Program-made: the position numbers and the translations under genes | In this document: piece by piece, positions 50,847 to 63,763 of the stretch | Numbering within the stretch: the stretch's first letter is position 1 | Layout of the letters: each line of letters starts with the position of its first letter | Notes under the pieces: model-generated | Told to the model about the DNA's origin: nothing | The model's input: only the letters and a program-made list of their open reading frames with translations | The model's database searches: none | DNA from: Plotosus lineatus | Taxonomy: Eukaryota; Chordata; Actinopteri; Siluriformes; Plotosidae | Reading direction: 5' to 3' | Length of the DNA stretch: 64,000 nt | NCBI GenBank assembly: GCA_024760905.1 | Contig: CM045731.1 | Span: forward strand, 20,269,501 to 20,333,500

Positions 50847-51329
50847 CCTCCTCCTCTCCCCTCCCCCCTCTCTCCCTTTCCCCCTCTTTTACTGTACATA
50901 AATTACTGACACACTAAAATTCTATATCAAAAACAGGTGCCTATCAAACACTCATTAACTTTGTTTTACCTTGAACACACATGCAACATACCAAATGACA
51001 TAAACATTATTATAATGTAATAATATATTCACCAGTCAATCAAATTAGACACCGCGTTTTGTCCACAGTATTAATTAATTTTTCTTCTTGGCGAATTTTG
51101 TATGCTTCACTTGCCAACTTGCCACGGTACTGTTTAAGCTCTGGCGGTAAGTCTGTGCGAACACTCATGTGAGTCGATTTGAAATGTTTGGCTGCCTGGA
51201 GAAAAGCTTCTCAAAAAAACAAAACTGAAAATAATCGGCGTTGGCCCATCTGTCCATCTTTTCATCTTTTCTGTGTGCGTTTCGTATCATCAACTTCTCT
51301 GCAAATTTTTCACCCAGCAAAAGTTTGGT

Positions 51330-51740
51330 CTATGCAAAGTCCCGCACTACTTTAATAGTGTCCTCGGGATTTGTCTCATAGCCTTCTATGCCGTACAATA
51401 ATAGGTTCATCTTTCGGCCGTGAACTTTACTTGAGAGTAGTATGCGTTTGAGATCCACCATGTTACGTTTCAGTTTCTGTTTGATGTCATCGGAGTCTTT
51501 TCTTTGATCTTCTTTTATGTTGGAAACATCAATTTCGAAACCGCCTACTTTTTCATCCAGTTCCTGAACCAAGTTTTTAATATCCACAAAACCGCTCATT
51601 ATAGTGGCGTTCATGGTGGTGAGCATTTTAAACAGGTCATCATTTGTTTTCGGCACCATCTTGTCTGGAAGTTTTTTTTCGTGCGGTAGAACTGAGTCTG
51701 ACATACTTTCACAACCAGCTCTTGCAGCCAAATGTGTCAA
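51330..51740 (-). mobile_element. L1-like ORF1 fragment with coiled coil
   Basis: The 136-codon frame has heptad-like stretches (FKMLTTMNATIMSGFVDIKN, ELDEKVGGFEIDVSNIKED, DDIKQKLKRNMVDLKRILLS) and then NLLLYGIEGYE, the usual start of the L1 ORF1 RNA-recognition domain (LLIYGIPE-like). It lies on the same strand and 5' of the L1-like ORF2 pieces. Confidence 0.65.
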
Positions 51741-51869
51741 ACATTGTCGAATAGATTCTATCTCTCCAGAGTTGAGTCATAGTATCACTCAAAATTTCAA
51801 GTCTTCATTCACAAAAATCACAAAACCAGTAGCCCACCCCGACACACTCCACGGCCATTACCAGAAATC

Positions 51870-51997
51870 TGCATGTGTATACTGTTATTTTTGCCATTTA
51901 CCATAATCATCATCATCATCATCAGACAGTGAATACAATTATGAACTCTTCTCAGTTATTTTTCTTTGAAATTGTAGTTGGGACTCTGTCTTTGCAT
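51870..51997. repeat. Resumed intron 1 copy of the orphan unit
   Basis: Matches 10238-10404 of gene B including the ATC repeat; the left half of the same intron ends at 43210. Confidence 0.65.
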
Positions 51998-52055
51998 CAA
52001 GGCAGTGGTGGACTAGTGGTATAGAGCGTTGGATTACTGATCCTAAGTTTGGTTT
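51998..52055 (+). mobile_element. SINE type 1 head fragment
   Basis: GGCAGTGGTGGACTAGTGGTATAG and ACTGATCCTAAG only; cut at the LINE that follows. Confidence 0.6.
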
Positions 52056-52079
52056 GGAACGTAGATTGACTGGTAAATT

Positions 52080-52420
52080 GAGAGCTTTAACTTGCGGCTC
52101 GGCTCCCTCTTCACCACGACGGACCAGTACAGGCTCTGTTTTACAGCAGAAGCTACAGCGATCCATCTGTTGATCTTCCACTCCATCCTTCCCTCACTCG
52201 TGAACAAAATCCCAAGATACTTAAACTCCTCCACTTGGAGCAGGACCTCATTCTTGATCTGGAGGGTGGATTCCACTCTTGTCTGACTGAGGACCATGGC
52301 CTCGGACTTGGAGGTGCTGATTTTCATCCCGGAGACTGCGAATTGCTCCAATGAGAGTTGGAGGTCTTGGCATGATGTAGTCAAAAGGACAACGTCATCT
52401 GCAAAAAATTGGATTTTCAT
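52080..52420 (-). mobile_element. LINE fragment with FADD motif (same family as 4790-5408)
   Basis: Minus strand: FFADDVVLLTTSCQDLQ, MKISTSKSEAMVL, EEFKYLGILFTSEGRMEW, INRWIAVASAVKQSLY. The catalytic Asp pair is present; both ends are missing. Confidence 0.75.
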
Positions 52421-52499
52421 ATTCCAAGAGTTTATTTACTCTGACTATTAATTTATTATTTATTCATAATAAATGTATTAAAAGGGGCACAACACCTCT

Positions 52500-52675
52500 A
52501 CCAGAGCAGTTTTAAGGAAGTTGTAAGTCTCTCTCAACCCATAATGGGCAAATGCAGGGTACACCTTCAATAGCTTGAAGGACCCTCACAGGGCAACACA
52601 TTATCATAGCAAGAATATGCAAACTCAACAGAGGAAAGCCCTCACTGAGCCCACGACTGAAACCCGGAATCTTCA
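52500..52675 (-). mobile_element. tRNA-derived SINE (type 2), upstream of gene C, truncated
   Basis: Same element as 7230-7445; the head is missing. Confidence 0.5.
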
Positions 52676-52859
52676 ACATAAAGTCATGGTGGTGTTCTAT
52701 GGATGCATACAGTACAATGCAGGCTTGCGAACTGGTTCAGGTTCTGAGGTCATAGGTCAAAAACCAGGGGCACGATTTAGGCACACACGAAAAAAAATAG
52801 GAAAGAATTGCACTGCATACACATGGAGTAATGGAAAGAATGATTTCAGAGGTTAAAAA

Positions 52860-52976
52860 AAGAGGCACACAAAGAGAGAAATGACATCGCGGTGTGGTTT
52901 CCTGAAAATCTAACTATATAGAAGAGAGACATTCAGGCAGTGTGACAGAGTGTATGTGAGATTCAACTTGATAGAC

Positions 52977-53026
<50 letters not shown>

Positions 53027-53033
53027 ATCAGTA
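52860..53033 (+). promoter_or_regulatory. Core promoter and 5' UTR of gene C
   Basis: TGTGGT (52893-52898) with adjoining TTTCC, TATATAG (52915-52921) and a GT repeat (52978-53022) ending 11 bp before the start codon. Confidence 0.55.
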
Positions 53034-56000
53034 ATGATGAAGTGCTTGTATCTTTTATCTGTTGTGGTTCACGTGGCTGCAGGTGAGTGAAGTTCTTTTC
53101 TATTTTCTATTACAGAAAGGAGGGAGAACATCAACTGGTTCCTCATTCAGCTGCTTTGTGTTTACTTCTTGGGGTTACATCCAGACTGGGTTACAGTAGG
53201 CCATAGTTCGGCGCTGATTCTGAAATCAAAACAAACACTGCTAAATGTTCCTTATTTAAAATTTTAATGAACAATTTTATTTCTCTTGGGTTTCCTCTCG
53301 GGTATGATGCCCATGATCCCCACAATTTCGTGGGATGGAATCGTGATGATCTTGGGGGAGCTTGGTGGATTCATGATGATATTCTCCTTTTTATTCCACA
53401 GTGGTGCTCTAAGAGTGGTCTTAAATTGTGGAATTATGCGGGGTTTTTTTTTTTTTTTTTTTTTTTTTACACGCAGAAATCACGACCATCATGTCTGAGT
53501 GTTATCCCGGGGTTACTGCATCGTGTCTCAGTGTTATCCCAGGGTTACTACAGAGTTATAATATTAATAAAACTAGCAGAGATTATTCCATTTGATAGAA
53601 ATGTTGTTCATTCATTTTCTGAACTTCCTTATTTTAATTATGGTTGCGGTGAAGCTGGCATCTCAGCTGACTCTGGTTTAGGGCAGAGTACACCCTAAAC
53701 AACTCGCCAGACCATCACAGGCAGAAACTCGCTGACTACTTTGCAGCCTCCTCTTGACAAGAGTCAGTAATGGTTACCAAACATGAACCTCTAACCATAG
53801 ACAGTGAACACATGGCTGGCCTTTGATAACCCAGTTAGCTATACTGGTGGGTAGTGTGGTGGTGGAGGTTAGAAGTGAGATATGTTGACAGAGACGCTTG
53901 AACCCCCAACCATGGGATCAGCAACCCTTCTTACCACCGGGCCACTACTCCCTTGGAAACGTGATAGTAAAACTTTATATGTTACAAATGTAATGCGACT
54001 AAAAATGCAGCCATGAGGTGGGGGGGGGGCACTAACCAGTGTCTCTCCCCCTCATGCCGGTCCCAAGCCCGGAGAAATGCAGAGGGTTGTGTCAGGAAGG
54101 GCATCCGACGTAAAACCAATGCCAATTATTGATTATGCAAATCAAAAGTATTACCTCCATACCGGATCGGTCGAGGCCCGGGTTAACAACGACCGCCATC
54201 AGTGCTGTCAATCAACAGGGTGCTGATGGAAATTGGACTACTGTTGGTCGAAGACGTCGAAGAAGGAGAGGTGGGAGGCGTGTCCGTAGGCAGAGAGAGA
54301 AGAGGAAAGGCATGAGTCTAGGACTGAGAGTGGGGACTTTGAATGTTGGAACTATGCACAGAAAAGGTAGAGAGCTGGTTGACATGATGCAGAGGAGGAA
54401 GGTGGACATACTGTGTGTTCAGGAGACCAGGTGGAAAGGTAGCAAAGCTAAAAGCTTAGGAGCAGGGTTTAAGCTATTTTATCACGGTGTGGATGGGAAG
54501 AGAAATGGAGTCGGAGTCATCTTGAAGGAGGAGTTTGTCAGGAATGTTCTAAAAGTGAAAAGAGTGTCAGACAGAGTGATGAATCTCAAGTTAGAAATTG
54601 AAGGTGTAATGCTCAATGTTGTTAGTGCTTATGCCCCACAGGCAGGATGTGAGCTAGAAGAGAAGGAGAGATTCTGGAGTGACTTAGATGAAGTGATGCA
54701 GAGTACCCCCAGAGGTGAAAAGAGTGGTCATAGGTGCAGACTTCAATGGACATGTTGGGGCAGGCAACAGAGGGGACGAGGAAGTGATGGGCAGGTTTGG
54801 TATCCAGGACAGGAACATGAAGGACAGATGTTGATAGATTTTGCAAAAAGGATGGAAATGGCTGTGGTGAATACTTTCTTTGAGAAGAAACAGGAGCATA
54901 GGGTGACTTATGAAAGCGGAGGTAGGCGCACACAGGTAGACTACATCTTGTGTAGGCGATGTAATTTGAAGGAAGTCAGTGACTGCAAAGTCATCGTGGG
55001 TGAGAGTGTTGCCAAACAGCATAGGATGGTGGTGTGCAGGATGACTCTGATGGTGAGAAAGGTGAAAAAGGCAAAGGCAGAACAGAAGACAAAGTGGTGG
55101 AAGCTGAAAAAGGAAGAGTGTCGTGTTGTCTTCAAGGAGGAGTTGAAACAGGCTTTGGGTGGCCAGGAAGTGCTTCCAAATGACTGGACAACCACAGCAA
55201 ATGTGATCAGGGACACAGGTAGGAGAGTACTTGGTGTGTCCTCTGGAAGGAAAGTAGATAAGGAGACTTGGTGGTGGAATGAGGAAGTGCAGGAGTGTGT
55301 ACAAAGGAAAAGGTTAGCCAAGAAGAAGTGGGACATTGAGAGGACCGAAGAGAGTAAACAGGAGTACAGGGAGACACAGCGTAAGGCGAAAGTAGCAGTG
55401 GCTAAGGCCAAACAGAGGGTGTATGATGACTTGTATGATAGGTTGGATAGTAAAGAGGGAGAAAATGATCTATACAGGTTGGCACAGCAGAGAAATAGAG
55501 ATGGGAAGGACGTGCAGCAAGTTAGATTGATAAAGGACAGAGAGGGAACTGTATTGACTAATGACAGAAGTGTGCTGGGAAGATGGAAAGAGTACTTTGA
55601 AGAGCTGATGAATGAGGAAAATGAGAGAGAAAAAGAGTAGAAGAGGTAACCATTGAGGAGCAGGATGTAGCAAAGATCAGTAAGGGTGAAGTGAGAAGGG
55701 CATTGAAGAGGATGAAGAATGGAAAGGCAGTTGGTCCTGATGATATACCTGTGGAGGTATGGAAGTGTCTAGGAGAGGTAGCAGTAGATTTTCTGACAAG
55801 AACATTCAACAAGGTACTAGAGAGTGAGCAGATGCCGGAGGAGTGGAGGAGAAGTGTGCTGGTGCCCATTTTTAAGAACAAGGGAGACGTGCAGAGTTGC
55901 AGCAACTACAGAGGGATAAAGTTGATGAGCCATACGATGAAGTTATGGGAAAGAATAGTGGAAGCTAGACTAAGGGCAGAGGTGAGCATTTGTGAACAAC

Positions 56001-57623
56001 AGTTTGGTTTCATGCCAAGAAAGAGCACCACAGATGCAATGTTTGCCTTGAGGATGTTAATAGAGAAGTACAGAGAAGGTCAGAGGGAGCTACATTGTGC
56101 CTTTGTTGATCTGGAAAAAGCATATGACAGGGTGCCAAGAGAAGAACTGTGGTATTGCATGAGGAAGTCTGGAGTGGCAGAGAAGTATGTTAGAGTGGTA
56201 CAGGACATGTATGAGAGATGTAAGACAGTGGTGAGGTGTGCTGTCGGTGTGACCGACGAATTCAAGGTGGAGGTGGGACTGCATCAAGGGTCAGCTCTGA
56301 GCCCCTTCTTGTTTGCTATGGTGATGGACAGGCTGACAGACGAGGTGAGACAAGAATCTCCATGGACTATGATGTTTGCAGATGACATCGTGATCTGTAG
56401 TGAGAGCAGAGAACAAGTGCAGGAAAATCTAGAGAGGTGGAGGTATGCCCTGGAAAGGAGAGGAATGAAGGTTAGCCTCAGAAAATCAGAATACATGTGT
56501 GTGAATGAGAAGGACCCAGGAGGAACGGTGATGTTACAGGAGCAGAGATAACGAAGGTGGAGGATTTTAAGTACTTAGGCTCAACAATCCAGAGCAATGG
56601 AGAGTGTGGAAAAGAGGTGAAGAAGCGTGTGCAGGCAGGCTGGAATGGTTGGAGAAAAGTATCCGGTGTGATGTGCGATAGGAGAGTGTCAGCAAGAATG
56701 AAGGGAAAAGTGTACAAGATGGTGGTGAGGCCAGCGATGTTGTATGGCTTAGAAACAGTGGCGCTGAGGAAAAGGCAGGAGGCAGAGCTGGAGGTAGAGG
56801 AGATGAAAATGTTGAGGTTCTCCTGGGAGTAACGAGGATGGATAGGATCAGAAATGAGTATATCAGAGGGACAGCCCACGTAAGATGTTTTGGAGACAAA
56901 GTCAGAGAGGCTAGATTGAGATGGTTTGGACATGTACAGAGGAGGGATAGTGAGTATATTGGCAGTAGGATGCTGAGGTTGGAACTACCAGGCAGAAGGC
57001 CTCGAGGAAGACCGAAGAAGAGATTTATGGATGTGGTGAAGGAAGACATGAAGGTCGTTGGAGTCAGAAAAGAAGATGCGGAGGACAGGGTGAGGTGGAG
57101 GCGGATGATTTGCTGTGGCGACCCCTGAAGGGAGCAGCCGAAAGTAAAAGAAGAAGAAGAAGAAGAAATGTAATGCGACTAAAATCTTGTTTTTTTTTTG
57201 AATATTTTTTATAACCCAGTTAGCTGCGCTGGGTGGACAGTGACAATCCTGTGCAGAGTGGGACTCAAACCCCCAACCCTAAGATCCAGCACCTTTTACT
57301 GTCAGGCCACCACTAACCCATATATATATATATATATTTTATACATTAAATATACATTAAATGAGTGAGATGGATGCTACTCTGAGATTATATTATCGTA
57401 CAAACACTGTATGTTTATACTCATTTACTGAATCACATCTCAATCAGAATTTATCTATAGGAACTAAAATAAACTGAAGTAGAAAAGTTATTTTTCACGG
57501 AACTTGTACATCACGTCATCATTTGGGTCTTTGCTGTAAATAGATGTGTGTCAATTTCACAAGTTTTTCTGTTGATCTTCTGTCAGTGACCACTGACTTC
57601 ACTTCCTGTACTATCTTATGGTG

Positions 57624-57665
<42 letters not shown>

Positions 57666-60600
57666 ACTTGAATGTGTGAATGTTTTTGTGTAATATATCA
57701 TCGCTGATAAATGACTGCATTATCATCATGGCATTCGGAAGACTCTCCTTTCCACCCTTATCTCTTATTTTATTGTTGTTTTTCAATAACTGAGTAATTG
57801 AGAGGTAACGACCTCGGTTCAGGGCTCAGCAGTGGAAAATTGGTGATATTGGGACTTGAACCCCAGCTTAAGAATAAAGCAACCCAGAGTCATATCCCCG
57901 GATCTGCCACTGTTCTTAGTTCATAGAACCATAGTTCATGGTCGCTATCTATGACTCATAGAAAGTTAAATAAAATATTTATTTTCCTGAAACCTGTACA
58001 TCATTTCATTCACTCTGTTCTTCAGTTTAAATCAGGGGTCACCAACATGGTCCACATGAGGCACCCGTGGGCCTGTGTACTGCTATTTTTTTAACAATCC
58101 AGTAGCTTTTTAGTGTCACTCTCCACTGAGCTGCATCTAATACTTTTTACTTTTTTTTAATCAAATCAATGTCTTCACATAGATGAATATCATTAATTAT
58201 TAATAATGACATATAATTAAAGGTAAATTGAGCAGATTTGTTATTTCAGAAGTGAGTATCGACCTGGTAGCCCTTGCATTAATTGGTACCCAAGAAGTAG
58301 CTCTCAGTTTTTAAAAGGTTGGCGAGCCCTGATCTAAATAGATGTGTGTAAGTTTCACATCTTCTTCTGCTGCATCTCTGTCAGTGACCACAGACTTCAC
58401 TTCCTACATGACACTCTTGTGACAGTTGTGTGTGAGTGAGTGCATATATGTGTGTGTGGGTGTGGGGTGGGTGGGTGTGGGTGTTGGGTTAGTGTGGGTT
58501 GGTGGTGTATCATTTTACATGAAGTTAATATAACCAATATAAATATATACATTAAAGACCTGAACTGACCAACAGTATTGTGTTTGCATACATTTCCCAA
58601 ATGCAGCTATTCAGGACAGAACTGGGGTCGCAGTCCATCCCTTATACTCCGAGATCATCCTGTATTTAAAAATAAAATGCTGCGTCCTGTGTTGAACCAA
58701 TAAGAGACATGATAGATCAGTATTAAAGTAACATCAACCCGACATGCGCAGTGGAGAAGTTGAATTTCTGTAAAGAAATAAATTCTGCTCGCTGTGTGAA
58801 AATTACACATCATGTGACCTCAGTATCAGTGATCATCTCATACAGTGATAAGTATCAGCCGCATCCTTAGTTCCTGATGTGAATGATGTCTGTAGGTCAG
58901 TGTAATGTGAGATGATGTGGAGATACAGGGGAGATACTGTTGAGTTTTTCTCCGTCACACACTGAGGAATATCTGACCTTAAACACAGCGCTGCAGTCAC
59001 TCAAACAACAGCATTCCTTCATTCTGTAATGTTGGGCTTCATATTGTATTCAGTAGATTGTGAGTTTTTGTATGTTTGTTTCTGTAGGTTGTGTTCTCTC
59101 AGGTAATCCTCCATTAGAAATCACAGGACGCAGAGGTGGTTCAGCGCTGTTACCCTGCACCTGCTCCAACCCCAACGCCAAACCTCAGAAACTCACCTGG
59201 GAGATCTCCAGACCAGGACATTTTATAGTGTTAAATGATACAAAGTTCCGCGGCAGAGTTCATCAGTTTAATACCAATTCTCCTGCTAATCTGTCTCTGC
59301 TCATATCTGACCTGAGAGAAGAGGATGGAGGAATGTTCAGGTGCAGCACTGAGAAGAATCACAGCGACTTCATGCTTTATATTAAAGGTAAATAATTTAA
59401 ATACAAATTAAATATTGATATTCAGGCAGTAGGGAGGTGTAGTGTGGAAATTTTTAACGCTTGACAATTTGACTGTGCAGGCATAGATTGTTTGTATAAA
59501 ACTAGAATAATAAACGTGACTCTATTGTGTGCTCGAATGCAACTTTATTCAAAGCTTCCTTGTAACATTGCGTCAACAACATAATATATATAACATTCAA
59601 ATCTCTGGTAACACTCACAATTGCTGAAAAGTAAATTATTAAAAAATGTATTTCACGTGAAAAAATAAATAAATGACAAGACCCAGCAATTCGACGTTTC
59701 TTTCTCCTTTATCTAAATATACCCACACAACATTTTTTATTCTTACTAAACACTCCACGAATGTTATTTTTCAAAAGTTGAAATAAAGTTACCAGTTTGA
59801 ATCGTAAGATAAGGCCTCTGCGGGCACTCCCCGAACGTCTCTATCTCTGGTCGCTTTGTGTTAAAGGTAAATAATTTAAATACCCATAAAATATTGATAT
59901 TCAGACATTAGGGAGGTGTAGTGGATCGCATGTTCACCGCACAGTAAGCTCGAACACTCTCTGAGGATGTTTCCTGATGGCAGTGGTCCCCAACCTTTTT
60001 ATCACCGCCGACCGGTCAGTGCTTGACATTTCTATCGCGGACCGGGGTGGGGAGCATAGATTGTTTATATTGTAAATATAATAATAAACGTAAATCCACT
60101 GTGTGCTTGTATGCAACTTTATTCACAGATTCCTTGTAACATTGCGTCAACAACTGACATCCAAATCTCTGCTAACAATCTCGATGCCCGAAAAATAAAT
60201 CATAAAAAAAAAATTATTTCACGTGGAACAATAAATAAATGACAAGAACCAGCAAGTTCACATTCTTTCTCCATTATATAAATATACCTACACAACATTT
60301 TTATTTTTACGAAACATTGCATTAATGTTATCTTTCAAAAGTTGAAATAAAGTTGCCAGTTTGAACCGTCAGATCCCCCAGTGCAGCTAACTGGGTTATC
60401 AAAGGCCGGCCATGTCGCTCACGCTCTATGGTGAGAGGTTCATGGAAAAGAACCATTGCTGACTTTCGTAAAGAGTAGCTGCAAAGCCGTCAGCGTGTTT
60501 TTTGTCCCTTGCTAAATGGGTTGTGATAGGAAGGCCATCCGACATAAAAACCTATACCAAATCAAATGAGCGAATCAGATGATTCACTGTGGCGACCCCT

Positions 60601-62065
60601 GAGAAGGGGAAAAAGCCCCTCCTGTCTTCTCCTCCTTCTCACCTCCCTCTGTTGGCGACCACTCCCTAACGTCTCTGTCTCTGGTTGCTATGGTAACATT
60701 TAAACATGCCTTTGAAATAATATTCAGATATACCACAAAAAAAGGATAAAGTGCATGAAAATTTTATCTCACCATCGCGTTAAATCAATGGGAGGCCTGG
60801 GCTTGTTTCTCTACAACGAGATGAGTCCATCTGGGGGCTAATGGGAGACAAGAACACCCGAAGTGTGTTTTCATGTCCTGCCTACACCGTGTTTTGTTTT
60901 GGTTGCTGTCACTGCAGAAAATGTGGCTTCACACAGACAGGATGTCGAAAATGGCGACCTCAGGGGATCCTGCCATGACTTTAATCCAGAACACCGGCAC
61001 AGTTGTTGTCTCGAACATACGTTCAAGGCTGCTGTCATTCTTTCACTGATATGCTGGAGTCACCTGTTTTGTTTTATTGACAAACAGGTCACACTCCGTG
61101 GGTCCTTTGGGGTTGGGAAGATTTCTTCACACCATGAAATTTAAAATCAACATATTTCCCCCTTAAAATTATAATTTTTTCAGTTTAACCATCAGATAAA
61201 GTGTCATCTATGTTCTATTGGGAATAAAATATTAAAATTTTGCACTTCCACATCATTGCACTCACAATTTGTACAGTGTCCCAACTTTTTTGGAATCAGG
61301 TTTGAACTTAAAACATTACGAGTCGGGAACAGAAAATGTGATTTATAAGCAGGACCTATTAATAATTGCAGTATTTCTATTAATAAGTGTGAATGTTATG
61401 TTTTCAGTCTGTGATCTGGAGAGGACAGAGTTAAAGGAGTTGACTGGGTTCATAGGAGAGTCTGTAGTTCTGCCCTGCATCTGCACCAACCCAAAGTACA
61501 CACCAAAGTCTCTGAAATGGACGTTTAATAAACCTGGAACATCAAACAGTCAGAATATTTACCCCAATCCGACCGGACCTCACAGAAACAGAGTCAATCT
61601 GGTCAATAAAGACTCTCCAGGAAATCTCTCTCTACTCATCTCACACCTGACTGAAGAGGACCAGGGACCATACAGATGTTCTGTAACGGGTGGGATCAGA
61701 GATTTGAGACTCTCTGTTAAAAGTAAATTTTCCATGAACGATTGTGAGCTTTAATCCAGTGTCATGTATCTTATTACTAACACTGATGAAAACTCTCATG
61801 AGTGTGAATACGTTTTTGTTCTTTTCTGCAGGAAGAAGAGAAACAGCCACGAAACCTCCATCAGAACCACCTCAGAGCAAAACAACCTCTCCACCTGCAC
61901 CACCCTCAACACCACACGGTAAAGTACAGGGCACAGAACACTCAGCCTCTCTCTATCTGATAGATGTTTCCCCTGAATCAGTAAATACAATCCCACATCT
62001 CTACTATCAGATTTATTCACATCCTGTTTGTATTTTATTATATTTATACTTATACATTCATATCA

Positions 62066-62107
<42 letters not shown>

Positions 62108-62690
62108 TTCCATATTTTTAGGGGGCAAATGCATAAACCTCAGACAGTGATGAATACCTCGACCACACACGCACAGAGAGGAAGAGGGATGAAGAAAAGA
62201 AGACGAAGAAAGAAGAAAGAAGAGATCACTGTGGATGACAAAACGTTCTACTTTTATCTGACGAGGAAACTCTCTATCTCTATTCTGATATCATATTATT
62301 CGTATTCATCTGAAATTAATGCAGGATATCTGAATGAATTAGATTTTAATATTTCAAGAGATTATTTACTGTAACTACAGTATTTATTTATTATTTATTC
62401 ATAATAAATGTATTAACACAGATACAAAACCTCTACCAGAGCAGCTTCAGAGTCAAACATCCTCTTCACTTTCACCTTCCTCAATATCACCAGCAGCAAA
62501 TGAAGAACAAACTGACAGGATCCTCCCTCTGGGTGCCAAAACTTTTTGTTTAATTGTTTGATTACCAAAATTATCTCTATTATTACATTAACAAACATTT
62601 TAATGTTTTATTTTACAGCTTTCTGGATTCTGGGGGTTTTATTGCTGGTGATACTCGGTGTTGGGGCATTTATATGTTGGAAACGAAAAG

Positions 62691-62770
<80 letters not shown>

Positions 62771-63277
62771 CTGTAATAATAGCAGAATTTCTGTAATCCA
62801 GTTTGGAAAATTAAAATGATATTCTGTAGTTTGTACTCGAGGTGTGATTCCTGTGATCTCTTTAGAAGGAAGAAGTGGAGACATGATTACTGAAGAATCT
62901 CAGGACTGGAAGAGAAAGCAGCTGGATCAGGTTAGTGGACATTCAGGCTTGGTTTCATTATCATGGAACATATTACAATGAACAAGATTGAAATTACATG
63001 ATTAAAAAAGAAACCTATAAATTTTTTACATTTATAACCCCAACCGTCCTCTAATCATAATTTTTATCTCCATTTATTTCATATATAAATAACAATATAT
63101 GTCCAAAGATTAGTTGGATATCATTTAATACCTGAGATGGAACATCATGAAACAACCTGTTCTTTGTTTCCACAGACGGAAACTGTTGTTACTTACTCTG
63201 CTGTAACCCACATTACCACAGCCGGAGCAGCACAGATCCAGATCATCGTTGAAGAGCAAACTCAATACAAACCATAG
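53034..63277 (+). CDS. Gene C: two-Ig-domain ITIM receptor, complete
   Basis: Exons 53034-53082 (leader), 59088-59387 (D1), 61408-61722 (D2), 61832-61918 (stalk), 62619-62690 (TM), 62866-62930 (tail 1), 63176-63277 (tail 2). They total 990 nt, open, with consistent phases, giving 329 residues. Leader MMKCLYLLSVVVHVAAG. The two V-like domains each have C24, C26, W38 and the closing Cys. The stalk is RRETATKPPSEPPQSKTTSP-rich. TM AFWILGVLLLVILGVGAFIC is uncharged, followed by WKRK. The tail has the ITIM VTYSAV and ends TQYKP. Its 3' half is nearly identical to gene A. Intron 1 contains an RTE LINE on the same strand. Predicted surface inhibitory receptor; ligand unknown. Confidence 0.85.
53608..53955 (-). 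mobile_element. tRNA-derived SINE (type 1b), intron 1 of gene C
   Basis: Same insertion as 8558-8922 and 41867-42177. Confidence 0.7.
54005..57165 (+). mobile_element. RTE-type LINE copy 3, full length, with 19-bp target duplication
   Basis: Flanked by AAATGTAATGCGACTAAAA at 53986-54004 and 57166-57184. It starts ATGCAGCCATGAGGTGGGGG and ends CAGCCGAAAGTAAAAG(AAG)n. The ORF from 54129 covers the APE-like endonuclease (LNVGTMHRKGRELVDMM, VQETRWKG, RTQVDYILCRR, VAKQHRMVV). A 1-bp gain near 54720 and a loss near 54818 scramble the GADFN segment between them. A 1-bp loss near 55633 gives a stop; RT resumes 55691-56551 ([27 protein letters not shown]). Single-base losses near 56541 and 56822 break the end, which finishes at 57128 (CGDP stop). 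Not functional as it stands. Confidence 0.95.
57212..57325 (-). mobile_element. SINE type 1 head fragment
   Basis: Minus strand: head GGTGGCCTGACAGTAAAAGGTG, GGGTTTGAGTCCC, then CCCAGCGCAGCTAACTGGGT. Confidence 0.65.
57624..57664. repeat. (GT)n microsatellite
   Basis: GT run homologous to 9550-9615. Confidence 0.95.
58033..58331. mobile_element. Non-autonomous hAT element, paralogue of 11436-11736
   Basis: CAGGGGTCACCAACATGG...GTTGGCGAGCCCTG; right flank ATCTAAAT, left flank GTTTAAAT (one copy of the duplication mutated). Confidence 0.8.
59088..59387 (+). CDS. Gene C exon 2: D1 V-like Ig domain
   Basis: A 300-nt phase 1-1 exon with PCTC, TW, NLS sequon, ISDLREEDGGMFRC. Differences from gene B cluster in the presumed loops and the last strand (KKL/QTF, FIVLND/FTDVLND, GGMF/ARNF, TEKNHSDFM/TENDHRDIK), while the core strands are the same. 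Confidence 0.85.
59440..60370. mobile_element. hAT-like non-autonomous elements in the D1-D2 intron of gene C
   Basis: CAGTGGTCCCCAACCTTTTT and GCGGACCGGGGTGGGGAGC at 59980-60060 match 12919-12960 of gene B. A second partial copy (59450-59860, CTTGTAACATTGCGTCAACA) precedes it, so the element is partly duplicated here. Confidence 0.5.
60374..60625 (+). mobile_element. SINE type 1, head missing, RTE-type tail
   Basis: From CCAGTGCAGCTAACTGGGTT to GATTCACTGTGGCGACCCCT and AAGGGGAAAAAGCCCC. It lies inside sequence that is continuous in gene B around 13250-13300. Confidence 0.7.
61408..61722 (+). CDS. Gene C exon 3: D2 V-like Ig domain
   Basis: LPCICTNP, W38, NLS sequon, EEDQGPYRC. Compared with gene B: V12L, E37K, K39T, I63V, L88P, A92S and a Phe-to-Leu change near the end, with no silent change. 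Confidence 0.85.
62066..62105. repeat. (CA)n microsatellite, stalk-TM intron of gene C
   Basis: Same position as 1122-1160 in gene A. Confidence 0.95.
62691..62769. repeat. (CA)n microsatellite at the donor site of the TM exon, gene C
   Basis: Donor AAAAG|GTACACACAC followed by about 37 CA units, longer than in gene A (about 25). Confidence 0.95.
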
Positions 63278-63488
63278 GAAAATATAATACAGAGATTCCT
63301 CGCTGCTTCGCGCTTCAATTCATGCGGCTTCAGTGCATCGCTTTTTTTTTTTTAAGTATTTATTCATTAAAAACATAAGCAAATTAAAGAGGAATATCAG
63401 AAAAAGATAAGGAAAATGCCTGAAAACAAGGCCTATTATGAAAAAAAACCCAAACAAAAAAACCAATCCAAAACCCCCCATTTATAGC

Positions 63489-63599
<111 letters not shown>

Positions 63600-63651
63600 A
63601 CTTTTATACTTTTATTTTTACTTATATATATATATATATATATGTACACCA

Positions 63652-63720
63652 CCCCTTGAAACAGATCTGTAGTGATAAATGAAGTTTAAATAGAAAGTCT
63701 TTGTCCTGTTCTTTTATTTT

Positions 63721-63763
<43 letters not shown>

